Of a DNA stretch of 6,277 bases, positions 1 to 5,113 are shown piece by piece (positions within the stretch are counted from its first letter, which is position 1; every line of letters starts with the position of its first letter). The translations under genes and the position numbers were made by a program. Source of the stretch: CAZXCK01 sp964639225 (GTDB lineage: Bacteria; Chloroflexota; Anaerolineae; Aggregatilineales; Phototrophicaceae); the NCBI GenBank assembly GCA_964639225.1, contig CAZXCK010000189.1:1-6277 (forward strand). The letters are read 5' to 3'. The notes beneath the pieces are model-generated. The model did not search any database and was not told where the DNA came from. It worked only from the letters and a program-made list of their open reading frames with translations.

Positions 1-1
1 C

Positions 2-541
2 CAGCACCGGCTCCAGCACTGGCTGCTGGAATTCCCCGGCTTTCGAGGTTCCATGCTCATCCAGCAGGGGCACTTTGAGGCTGGCATCGAGGAGATTCTG
101 ACCGGCCTGGAAAAACAGCTTGCCCACAAGCTGTATCACATTGTGCCGCTGCGCCGGGCACAGGCCGCTTACGGTTACGCCATGTGTGGCCAGCTCGAAA
201 AAGCCCAGGAGCAGATCGAACTGGCGTACAGTGACATGAATAACACTGGGGAGCGCACGCATGAGGCCGTGATCATCCGCATGCACGGGGATATACTACA
301 CCTGATGGGTGATGACAAGCGAGCCGAGGCCGCCTTCGAGCAGGCCATAATCGTCGCCCAGGGGCAGCAGGCCAAGGTGTTCGAACTACAGGCTGCGATC
401 AGTCTGGCGCGGCTGATGCTCAGGCAGGAACGCATATCCGAGGCTCATGAACGTCTTGGCGCTGTCGTGGACTGGTTCCCCGAAGATGCGAACCTGTCTG
501 ATCTGATCGAGGCCCGTGCGCTGCTGGTTGCCATAAACTGA
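2..541 (+). CDS. TPR-repeat protein, C-terminal part (5' truncated by window edge)
   Basis: The reading frame is open from the first bases of the window and ends at TGA 539-541, leaving 179 residues of a protein that begins upstream. The visible part is all helical. At least three TPR-like helix pairs can be seen: one around PLRRAQAAYGYAMCGQLEKA, one around the segment with HGDILHLMGDDKRAEAAFEQA, and one with ISLARLMLRQERISEAHERL. It closes with WFPEDANLSDLIEARALL. That ending resembles the last repeats of large bacterial regulators that join a cyclase or DNA-binding domain, an AAA-type ATPase and a TPR array, where a WF..G....DL.EA.ALL tail is common. The TPR part would be a protein-protein or ligand-sensing scaffold in the cytoplasm. 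The domain that defines the protein is outside the window, so the cyclase/ATPase identity is inference. The ATG at 53 is internal, because coding continues upstream of it. Confidence 0.75.
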   Translation, partial: QHRLQHWLLEFPGFRGSMLIQQGHFEAGIEEILTGLEKQLAHKLYHIVPLRRAQAAYGYAMCGQLEKAQEQIELAYSDMNNTGERTHEAVIIRMHGDILHLMGDDKRAEAAFEQAIIVAQGQQAKVFELQAAISLARLMLRQERISEAHERLGAVVDWFPEDANLSDLIEARALLVAIN

Positions 542-602
542 GATTTCAGATAGTCAGTGTGCCGTCACGAGTATTCGCCGTGTCTGGCTCCAGGTGGTAA
601 GC

Positions 603-611
603 TGGTGTAAT
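603..611 (+). promoter_or_regulatory. Candidate extended -10 promoter for the SDR gene
   Basis: The 106-bp gap after the TPR gene contains TGGTGTAAT, an extended -10 (TGn) followed by TGTAAT, which matches five of six consensus bases. No good -35 box lies 16-18 bp upstream, which extended -10 promoters tolerate. Transcription would start near 618, giving a leader of about 30 nt before the ATG at 648. I see no terminator after the TPR gene, so read-through is also possible. Confidence 0.3.
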
Positions 612-633
612 AGTGATACATACCGGCTCTGCC

Positions 634-641
634 AAAAGGAG
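634..641 (+). promoter_or_regulatory. Ribosome binding site that fixes the SDR start
   Basis: AAAAGGAG ends six bases before the ATG at 648. It supports that start over the in-frame ATG at 594, which would add 18 residues (beginning MVSWCNSDTYR) in front of the Rossmann strand and has no comparable site. Confidence 0.8.
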
Positions 642-647
642 ATTATC

Positions 648-1607
648 ATGCGCGTAGTCGTGATCGGCGGCAGTGGACACATCGGCACTTATCTCATCCC
701 CATGCTGGTCGAGCGAGGCCACGAGGTCATCAATATCACACGCGGGCAGCGCCAGGCGTATCTGCCCCATGCGGCCTGGGAGTCCGTGCGCCAGATTGAA
801 GCCGACCGCGAAGCCGAGGACAGCAGCGGCACATTTGCCCAGCGCGTGCTTGACCTCAGGCCCGATGTCGTGATCGACCTCATTTGCTTCACCGAGGACA
901 GCGCCCGCCAGATCGTCGAGGCGCTGCGCGGGCAGGTGCAGCAGTTCCTGCACTGCGGCACCATCTGGACGCACGGACACAGCAGCGTTGTCCCCGCCAC
1001 CGAGGACCAGGCGCGCTATCCCTTCGGCGATTACGGCATCCAGAAGCTGGCGATTGAGAATTACCTGCTGGACGAGGCCCGTCGTAACGGTTTCCCGGCG
1101 ACCGCGCTGCATCCAGGGCATATCGTCGGGCCAGGCCATGTGCCGCTGAACCCCGCCGGTAATTTCAACCCGGACGTATACAGCAGGCTGGCGCGCGGTG
1201 AGGAACTGGTGCTGCCTAACTTCGGCCTGGAGACGGTGCATCACGTCCACGCCGCCGATGTCGCCCAGTCGTTTATCAAAGCGATGGCCCATTGGAGCAG
1301 CAGCGTGGGCGAGGGTTTCCATGTGGTGTCGGCGGCGGCGCTGACTCTGCGCGGCTACGCCGAAGCGATGGCGGCCTGGTTCGGGCAACCGGCCAATCTG
1401 AAGTTCCTGCCCTGGGAACAATGGAAAACCACCGTGCCCGAAGCCGAAGCCCAGACCACCTGGGAGCATATCGCGCGCAGCCCCAACGCGAGTATCGCCA
1501 AAGCCCAGCGCCTGATCCACTACCAGCCAGCCTATACCTCGCTGCAGGCCGTCCAGGAATCGGTGAGCTGGCTGGTGGCCAACGGTGTCGTCAAAACAAC
1601 AGCCTGA
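648..1607 (+). CDS. NAD(P)-dependent epimerase/dehydratase (SDR family)
   Basis: This is a complete 319-residue short-chain dehydrogenase/reductase of the extended or atypical kind. The first strand MRVVVIGGSGHIG carries the glycine-rich dinucleotide-binding loop (G7, G10, G13). The second strand ends INITRG, with R32 where NAD-preferring enzymes usually have an acidic residue, so NADP(H) use is plausible. Catalytic residues can be placed: Y129 and K133 in YGIQK, and T105 in HCGTIW as the likely Ser/Thr partner. HPGHIVGPGH (155-164) matches the segment after the active site in nucleotide-sugar epimerase-like and CSP41-like proteins. The C-terminal third (about 165-319) would form the substrate domain. 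The enzyme should be a soluble cytoplasmic oxidoreductase or epimerase acting on a sugar or similar polyol. The substrate cannot be inferred, and neither neighbour helps. The start is set by the AAAAGGAG site. The gene converges with the symporter gene. Confidence 0.88.
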   Translation: MRVVVIGGSGHIGTYLIPMLVERGHEVINITRGQRQAYLPHAAWESVRQIEADREAEDSSGTFAQRVLDLRPDVVIDLICFTEDSARQIVEALRGQVQQFLHCGTIWTHGHSSVVPATEDQARYPFGDYGIQKLAIENYLLDEARRNGFPATALHPGHIVGPGHVPLNPAGNFNPDVYSRLARGEELVLPNFGLETVHHVHAADVAQSFIKAMAHWSSSVGEGFHVVSAAALTLRGYAEAMAAWFGQPANLKFLPWEQWKTTVPEAEAQTTWEHIARSPNASIAKAQRLIHYQPAYTSLQAVQESVSWLVANGVVKTTA

Positions 1608-1631
1608 AGCTGGCTTGAATCCAGTTCAGGC
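1602..1631 (+). terminator. Hairpin overlapping the SDR stop codon, possible terminator
   Basis: GCCTGAAGCTGG (1602-1613) pairs with CCAGTTCAGGC (1621-1631) as an 11-bp stem with one bulged G and a 7-nt loop. The TGA stop (1605-1607) lies inside the left arm. No T-run follows, so this is not a canonical intrinsic terminator. It could protect the 3' end of the mRNA or act together with the larger palindrome 30 bp downstream. Confidence 0.4.
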
Positions 1632-1660
1632 GTATAGTTGCGAAGATGAGACAGGTAGCT

Positions 1661-1720
1661 TCCAGGGTGGATAAAACCAGGCGTGGAGTTTTCCAGCCGG
1701 GGTACTTTATCCACCCTGGA
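1661..1720. terminator. Perfect 15-bp inverted repeat with nested hairpin, possible bidirectional terminator
   Basis: The arms TCCAGGGTGGATAAA (1661-1675) and TTTATCCACCCTGGA (1706-1720) are exact reverse complements separated by 30 bp. Inside the spacer, GGC-g-TGGA (1680-1687) pairs with TCCAGCC (1692-1698) around a GTTT loop with one bulge, giving a two-tier structure. It sits between two convergent genes and begins six bases beyond the symporter stop codon on the minus strand, where a terminator serving both transcripts would be expected. There is no U-tract on either strand. A dispersed palindromic repeat unit (REP-like) is the main alternative. I see no flanking target-site duplication. 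Confidence 0.5.
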
Positions 1721-1726
1721 CGAACA

Positions 1727-3676
1727 CTAATCGCCCTGTGCTGCCGGTGTGTCGACGACAGGCGTTGTGGTCGGGACAGTCTCTGTGTTGGGCTGCGTCA
1801 TCAGCGACACCGCCACCAGCACCGCGAAGCTCAGCGGAATAGAGATGATGCCGGGGTTTTCCAGTGGCACTGGCGCATTTTCTGCACCCAGACCGTAAAT
1901 GTCCCACATCATTGGCGACAGCAGAATCAACCCCAATGACGCGACAATGCCCGTAAGTATCGATGCGGTGATACCGCGCGCGGTTGTCTTTTTCCAGAAC
2001 AACAGCATCATGATTGAGGGCAGATTAGCCGATGCGGCGACCGCAAACGCCAGCCCCACCAGAAACGACACGTTGGTTCCCTGGAACAGAATCCCCAGCA
2101 GAATCGCCAGTATTCCGACGATAATCGCCACCAGTCTGCCAGCCCGCACCTGCACCTTCTCATTCAGTTTCATGCCCATAAAGTGATGCACCAGGTCATG
2201 CACCACCGCACCACACGAGGCGACGATCAGCCCGCTGACCGTACCCAGCACGGTTGCAAAGGCCAGCGCGGAGATGATCGCAAACAGGATGAAGCCGAAA
2301 TCTCGTGCCAGCAGCGGAGCCGACATGTTGCTGCTTTCGACATCCAGCACGCCGTTTACCATCGCTCCCATACCCAGGAACAGCGTCAGAATGTAGAAAA
2401 AACCGATGGCAGTGATGGCGACAACCGTCGATTTACGTGCTGAACGCTGGTCCGGCACGGTGTAATAGCGGATGAGGATGTGTGGCAGCGCCGCCGTACC
2501 CAGGAACAGGGCCAGCATCAGCGAAATGAAGTCCAGCCGCGACAGGAAAGTAGCTCCCTCGTCGATCTTGAAGCGCACGCCCGGACGCATGAGACTCTCG
2601 CCCGGTGTGACGGTCTGATACCATACGTTGACGCTGTCGCCGTTATAATCGAAGTGGGTAGGGATAAATCGGATGACGTCGCTTTCCTGGATTATGGCCA
2701 GAAACTGGAACGGCCCCACGCGGTCCAGACTTTCGACTTCTTCGCCATCGACGACAATTCTTGAGAGTGTCCCCACCTGGAAGAAGCGACCCTCTTCCTG
2801 TGGCGCGCCATTGTAGAGGGTGGCGCCTGTGGCGGTATTCGTTTTTGACAGCGCCTCCTGCAACTGGACTGTGTCGCCGCTGGTTTCCACACTCCACCAG
2901 GTCCGGATGCCATCCCGTTCCAGCAGCACCAGCCGGACATCGCCCTCGTATTGCCCCACAACTTCGTATTGTGGATCATCCACTGCGGTCACGGTGCCGT
3001 CGTCGGCGGTTGTCGCCTCCAGGGTCACCAGTTCGTGAACATTGTCGCTGGGTCGCAGCCCGACACCGTTATAAAGCACAGCGACGACCAGAATCGACGA
3101 GAAGATGATGAGCAGGCCGCCCTTCATGAACTGCACATAGGTCGCCGAGGCCATGCCAGCGGTCGCCACAATCAGGATGACAACGACGCCAACCATCATC
3201 ACGCCAGCGTAGTGCGGCAGGCCCAGCAGCGGTGTCACCAGAGCGCCAGCGCCCACCATTTGCGGAATCAGGTAGCACACCGAGACGACCAGCGCGCTGA
3301 TTCCGGCCATCAACTGGATGCCTTTCGAGTTGAATGCCGCGTCCAGCGCATCGGACAGTGTGTATTTGCCCAGCCGCTTGAGTGGTTCGGCCACGACGAA
3401 CAGCGCCACCACCCACCCGGCCAGAAAGCCGATTGAATACAGGAAACCGTCGTAACCGTAGAAGGCAATCATCCCGGCGATGCCCAGAAACGACGCCGCC
3501 GACAGATAATCGCCGGCGAAGGCGATACCGTTCACGGCCCAGTGGATCTGGCCACCGGCGGCGTAATACGAGCTGGCGCTCGTCGCCCGCCGTGCCAGGA
3601 AAAACGAAATCCAGACTACAAACAGAACAAACGCGACGAATAGACCAACGGCGATCAGTGAAGCCTCATAGATCAT
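1727..3676 (-). CDS. ActP-type sodium:solute (acetate/monocarboxylate) symporter with large extracytoplasmic insert
   Basis: This 649-residue membrane protein belongs to the solute:sodium symporter family, nearest to cation/acetate symporters. About 13 hydrophobic segments can be placed near 5-27, 46-71, 77-97, 120-150, 157-175, 184-202, 383-402, 417-441, 458-490, 511-531, 535-559, 567-586 and 608-627. Diagnostic stretches are GIAFAGDYLSAASFLG (50-65, the first core helix with substrate/Na+ site), FLGTAALPHILIRYYTVPD (391-409) followed by ARKS, and SGLIVASCGAVVHDL (481-495, the Na2-site helix). All resemble ActP, which imports acetate and related short carboxylates with sodium. ActP is about 550 residues. 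The extra length is mostly a hydrophilic insert at about 203-376, which by the family's topology lies outside the membrane. The tail (about 628-649) is rich in Thr and Pro. The ATG at 3676 overlaps the end of the DUF485 gene by 11 bp, which suggests translational coupling. A G-rich stretch just upstream may serve as the ribosome binding site. Substrate specificity is inferred from family only. Confidence 0.9.
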   Translation of the reverse strand: MIYEASLIAVGLFVAFVLFVVWISFFLARRATSASSYYAAGGQIHWAVNGIAFAGDYLSAASFLGIAGMIAFYGYDGFLYSIGFLAGWVVALFVVAEPLKRLGKYTLSDALDAAFNSKGIQLMAGISALVVSVCYLIPQMVGAGALVTPLLGLPHYAGVMMVGVVVILIVATAGMASATYVQFMKGGLLIIFSSILVVAVLYNGVGLRPSDNVHELVTLEATTADDGTVTAVDDPQYEVVGQYEGDVRLVLLERDGIRTWWSVETSGDTVQLQEALSKTNTATGATLYNGAPQEEGRFFQVGTLSRIVVDGEEVESLDRVGPFQFLAIIQESDVIRFIPTHFDYNGDSVNVWYQTVTPGESLMRPGVRFKIDEGATFLSRLDFISLMLALFLGTAALPHILIRYYTVPDQRSARKSTVVAITAIGFFYILTLFLGMGAMVNGVLDVESSNMSAPLLARDFGFILFAIISALAFATVLGTVSGLIVASCGAVVHDLVHHFMGMKLNEKVQVRAGRLVAIIVGILAILLGILFQGTNVSFLVGLAFAVAASANLPSIMMLLFWKKTTARGITASILTGIVASLGLILLSPMMWDIYGLGAENAPVPLENPGIISIPLSFAVLVAVSLMTQPNTETVPTTTPVVDTPAAQGD

Positions 3677-3962
3677 TGTCGGTGTCCCCCTCAGTCTGAT
3701 TCATCCGGTCTTCAGCGCGGGTACACATGGCGTTGTAGATCAGGCCCATCACAATGGCGAGGGCGATCAGACCAAAACCATAGACGACTGCCAGGTTCAG
3801 ACCAGCGAATACAACGTGTCCCATTGTCTTCGGACTGATGGTATTGATGACGACAAAGCCAGCATAAATCAGACCATATATCGCAAACAGGATGAGGCCA
3901 GTCCGCGTCTTATACGCAGAGGCGGCATCATCGCCCATTTCCGGTGCGGGTTCGTGGTGCAT
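3666..3962 (-). CDS. DUF485-like small membrane subunit of the symporter
   Basis: The 98-residue product has a short charged N-terminus, two membrane helices (about 21-42 and 50-79) and a hydrophilic acidic C-terminus. The pattern IYAGFVVINTISP..MG then GLNLAVVYGFGLIALAIVMGLIYN follows the DUF485 family, to which E. coli YjcH belongs. YjcH is encoded directly before actP, and the same order is seen here. The product is therefore a probable accessory partner of the symporter in the cytoplasmic membrane. The exact role of DUF485 proteins is not well defined. The start at 3962 is chosen because AAAGGA lies five bases upstream. The in-frame ATG at 4007 would add 15 residues without such a site. 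Its stop codon lies inside the first codons of the symporter gene, in a different frame. The two genes are almost certainly co-transcribed. Confidence 0.85.
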   Translation of the reverse strand: MHHEPAPEMGDDAASAYKTRTGLILFAIYGLIYAGFVVINTISPKTMGHVVFAGLNLAVVYGFGLIALAIVMGLIYNAMCTRAEDRMNQTEGDTDNDL

Positions 3963-3967
3963 GGCAA

Positions 3968-3973
3968 TCCTTT
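3968..3973 (-). promoter_or_regulatory. Ribosome binding site that fixes the DUF485 gene start
   Basis: AAAGGA on the minus strand is followed by five bases and then the ATG at 3962. It supports the 98-residue form over the longer form starting at 4007. Confidence 0.75.
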
Positions 3974-3998
3974 CGAGTATGAGTATGGCGTAATTTTG

Positions 3999-4027
3999 AA
4001 TAGACACATCTGCCGCCAGCCGTTCAA
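3999..4027 (-). promoter_or_regulatory. Candidate promoter for the DUF485-symporter operon
   Basis: On the minus strand TTGAAC (4027-4022) and TCTATT (4004-3999) are separated by 17 bp. Each matches four of six sigma-70 consensus bases. Transcription would begin near 3992, giving a 30-nt leader before the ATG at 3962. The match is modest. A 6-bp stem (CGCCAG 4014-4019 with CTGGCG 4033-4038) overlaps the -35 and spacer region, so part of this 123-bp gap may instead serve the end of the hydrolase transcript. Confidence 0.3.
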
Positions 4028-4085
4028 TACTTCTGGCGATAACCCGCGTTGTTGAGAATTTTCCGTATTGACCACCACCAACCGG

Positions 4086-4877
4086 CTAGCGTACTCGTTC
4101 CAGGTGCGCGTAAAGTGTTTCCGTCCAGACATCGGGAGTCTCGACATTGGGCGAATGAGTCGCGCCGTCGATTTCAATAAACTGCGCGCCCGGAATCCGG
4201 TCGATGATGGTCTGGCACACCTGAGGTGTTGAGAGATACGTATCGCCTGTGCCGCGCACTACCAGCGTTGGAATGTGCCCCAGCAGGGGCAGCCTGTCTA
4301 CCACCGACCATTCGTTGAGCGCGGCAGGCAGTCGCCAGGTGGCTGCATCGGTTTGCCTGAGGCTGGCTGCTTCTAAGCGTTTCCAGTTGTCGTCCTGGGG
4401 ATGATTGGCCGCCACACCACGCAGAACCGTTTTCAGCACCTGGCGGTCATCGGCCAGCATCGCCTGGATGCGTTCGGCGCTGCCCAGTTCCGGGGGCATG
4501 TCCCCGGCCACCCAGATGGGATTGAGCAGCGTCAGGCTTTTGACCTCGTGTGGATGATCGAGCGCGTATTGCAGCGAGACGTTGCCACCTAATGAATGGC
4601 CCACAAGATGCAACCGCTCGGTGATTCCCAGCGACCGGACCAGCTCGTATACGTCGGCGGCAAGCTGTTCAATGGTCCAGTCCGTATCTGGTCCTTGAGT
4701 GTCGCCGCGACCGCGCAGGTCCGGCGCGATAAAGCGATAGCCTTCGCGCCTGCGCGCGAATGTGTATTCCCACCACACGCTGCTGGAAGCGTTGCCGTGA
4801 ATAAGCAGGACGATCTCCGGCCCCTGTCCCTCATCGATGAAGTACATTTCGAGGTCGTTGACAATCATCTGCGGCAT
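4086..4877 (-). CDS. Alpha/beta-fold hydrolase
   Basis: This is a complete 263-residue alpha/beta hydrolase with no signal peptide or membrane segment, so it is presumably cytoplasmic. The oxyanion-hole motif HGN is at 27-29, following strand EIVLLIH. The nucleophile elbow is GHSLGG with S95. The likely acid is D212 in VVRGTGDTYLS and the catalytic base is H241 in DGATHSP, so the Ser-Asp-His triad is intact and in the usual order. APDLRGRGDT (51-60) is the typical segment before the cap. The region at about 120-200 would form a helical cap over the active site. Family members include esterases, C-C bond hydrolases, epoxide hydrolases and haloperoxidase-like proteins. A serine nucleophile argues against epoxide hydrolase and dehalogenase, which use Asp. 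The substrate is unknown. The ATG at 4877 has only a distant AAAGG (11-base gap); an ATG three codons in is possible. It is transcribed divergently from the sugar kinase and lies 123 bp upstream of the DUF485 gene on the same strand. Confidence 0.9.
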   Translation of the reverse strand: MPQMIVNDLEMYFIDEGQGPEIVLLIHGNASSSVWWEYTFARRREGYRFIAPDLRGRGDTQGPDTDWTIEQLAADVYELVRSLGITERLHLVGHSLGGNVSLQYALDHPHEVKSLTLLNPIWVAGDMPPELGSAERIQAMLADDRQVLKTVLRGVAANHPQDDNWKRLEAASLRQTDAATWRLPAALNEWSVVDRLPLLGHIPTLVVRGTGDTYLSTPQVCQTIIDRIPGAQFIEIDGATHSPNVETPDVWTETLYAHLERVR

Positions 4878-4909
4878 GACGGTGTGCGCCTTTAATACAA
4901 TGCTGATAA

Positions 4910-4936
4910 GAGAAATATTTCACAAGTATATTTCTC
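4910..4936. promoter_or_regulatory. Operator-like palindrome over the predicted hydrolase transcription start
   Basis: GAGAAATAT (4910-4918) and ATATTTCTC (4928-4936) form a perfect 9-bp inverted repeat with a 9-bp spacer, so the half-site starts are 18 bp apart. It begins three bases downstream of the minus-strand TATAAT box and spans the predicted start point near 4933, a classic repressor position. The stretch is AT-rich in an otherwise GC-rich region. The binding protein is not identified and no regulator gene lies in the window. Confidence 0.5.
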
Positions 4937-4939
4937 AAT

Positions 4940-4968
4940 ATTATAGCGTAGATTCACGTTTCGTGCGT
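4940..4968 (-). promoter_or_regulatory. Candidate promoter for the hydrolase gene
   Basis: A perfect TATAAT (-10) lies at 4945-4940 on the minus strand. The hexamer 17 bp upstream (ACGCAC, 4968-4963) is a poor -35, so the promoter may need an activator. Transcription would start near 4933, giving a leader of about 55 nt to the ATG at 4877. Confidence 0.45.
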
Positions 4969-4985
4969 TACTGACTTCGTGAATC
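4951..4985. promoter_or_regulatory. Second inverted repeat in the divergent control region
   Basis: GATTCACG (4951-4958) and CGTGAATC (4978-4985) are a perfect 8-bp inverted repeat with a 19-bp spacer, which places half-sites 27 bp apart. It covers the weak -35 region of the hydrolase promoter. A further TTCACG copy lies at 5020-5025, next to the -35 of the kinase promoter. It could be a regulator site or, in RNA, a loose hairpin. Support is the sequence pattern only. Confidence 0.35.
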
Positions 4986-5026
4986 AAGGCAGCATGTTTT
5001 GCACCTGCACACAGGTGGGTTCACGG

Positions 5027-5055
5027 TTTACGTTTGTCGTCGCAGACTCTAAAAT
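5027..5055 (+). promoter_or_regulatory. Candidate sigma-70 promoter for the sugar kinase gene
   Basis: TTTACG (5027-5032, four of six matches) and TAAAAT (5050-5055, five of six) are separated by exactly 17 bp. Transcription would start near 5062, giving a leader of about 52 nt before the ATG at 5114. This position lies inside the longer open frame that begins at GTG 4979, and so argues against that longer form. Confidence 0.5.
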
Positions 5056-5062
5056 CGGTGAC

Positions 5063-5091
5063 GTTGTTGCCGTGCCTGGAGTGGCAGCAGC
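5063..5091 (+). promoter_or_regulatory. Leader hairpin ahead of the kinase ribosome binding site
   Basis: GTTGTTGCC (5063-5071) can pair with GGCAGCAGC (5083-5091) as a continuous 9-bp stem with two G-U pairs and an 11-nt loop. It would form almost at the 5' end of the predicted transcript and ends eight bases before the AGGAA at 5099. Stabilising the mRNA 5' end or modulating translation are both possible. There is no resemblance to a riboswitch that I recognise. Confidence 0.35.
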
Positions 5092-5098
5092 ATACCAC

Positions 5099-5103
5099 AG
5101 GAA
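5099..5103 (+). promoter_or_regulatory. Ribosome binding site that fixes the kinase start
   Basis: AGGAA is followed ten bases later by ATG 5114. It supports MTENATIQTDLFIGVDGG as the true N-terminus. The conserved kinase fold begins at residue 11 of that form, and the extra 45 residues from GTG 4979 show no domain-like character. Confidence 0.65.
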
Positions 5104-5113
5104 CGACCACACC

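Noticed and set aside
1..19. Repeated CCAGCAC near the left edge
   Set aside because: Two 7-bp copies inside a coding region rich in Gln/His/Leu codons; no repeat array follows.
546..1520. 324-codon open frame on the minus strand opposite the SDR gene
   Set aside because: It lies antisense to a well-supported gene with intact catalytic motifs. The translation is rich in Arg, Gly, His and Asp with no domain I recognise, as expected for the complement of GC-rich codons.
1646..1939. Small plus-strand open frame starting in the convergent gap
   Set aside because: It runs through the palindromic element and into the complement of the symporter 3' end. The Arg/His/Cys-rich product has no recognisable family.
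2951..3436. 161-codon plus-strand open frame opposite the symporter
   Set aside because: It is antisense to clear membrane helices. Its His/Gln/Asp-rich translation reflects complemented hydrophobic codons.
5002..5017. CACCTG-CACA-CAGGTG perfect 6-bp stem with tetraloop
   Set aside because: It lies upstream of the predicted kinase start point and would not be in that transcript. It is short enough to arise by chance and is not clearly part of either promoter.
4979..5113. 45-residue N-terminal extension of the kinase from GTG 4979
   Set aside because: A good promoter candidate (5027-5055) and a Shine-Dalgarno at 5099 lie inside it. The kinase fold starts just after ATG 5114, and the extension has no domain character.
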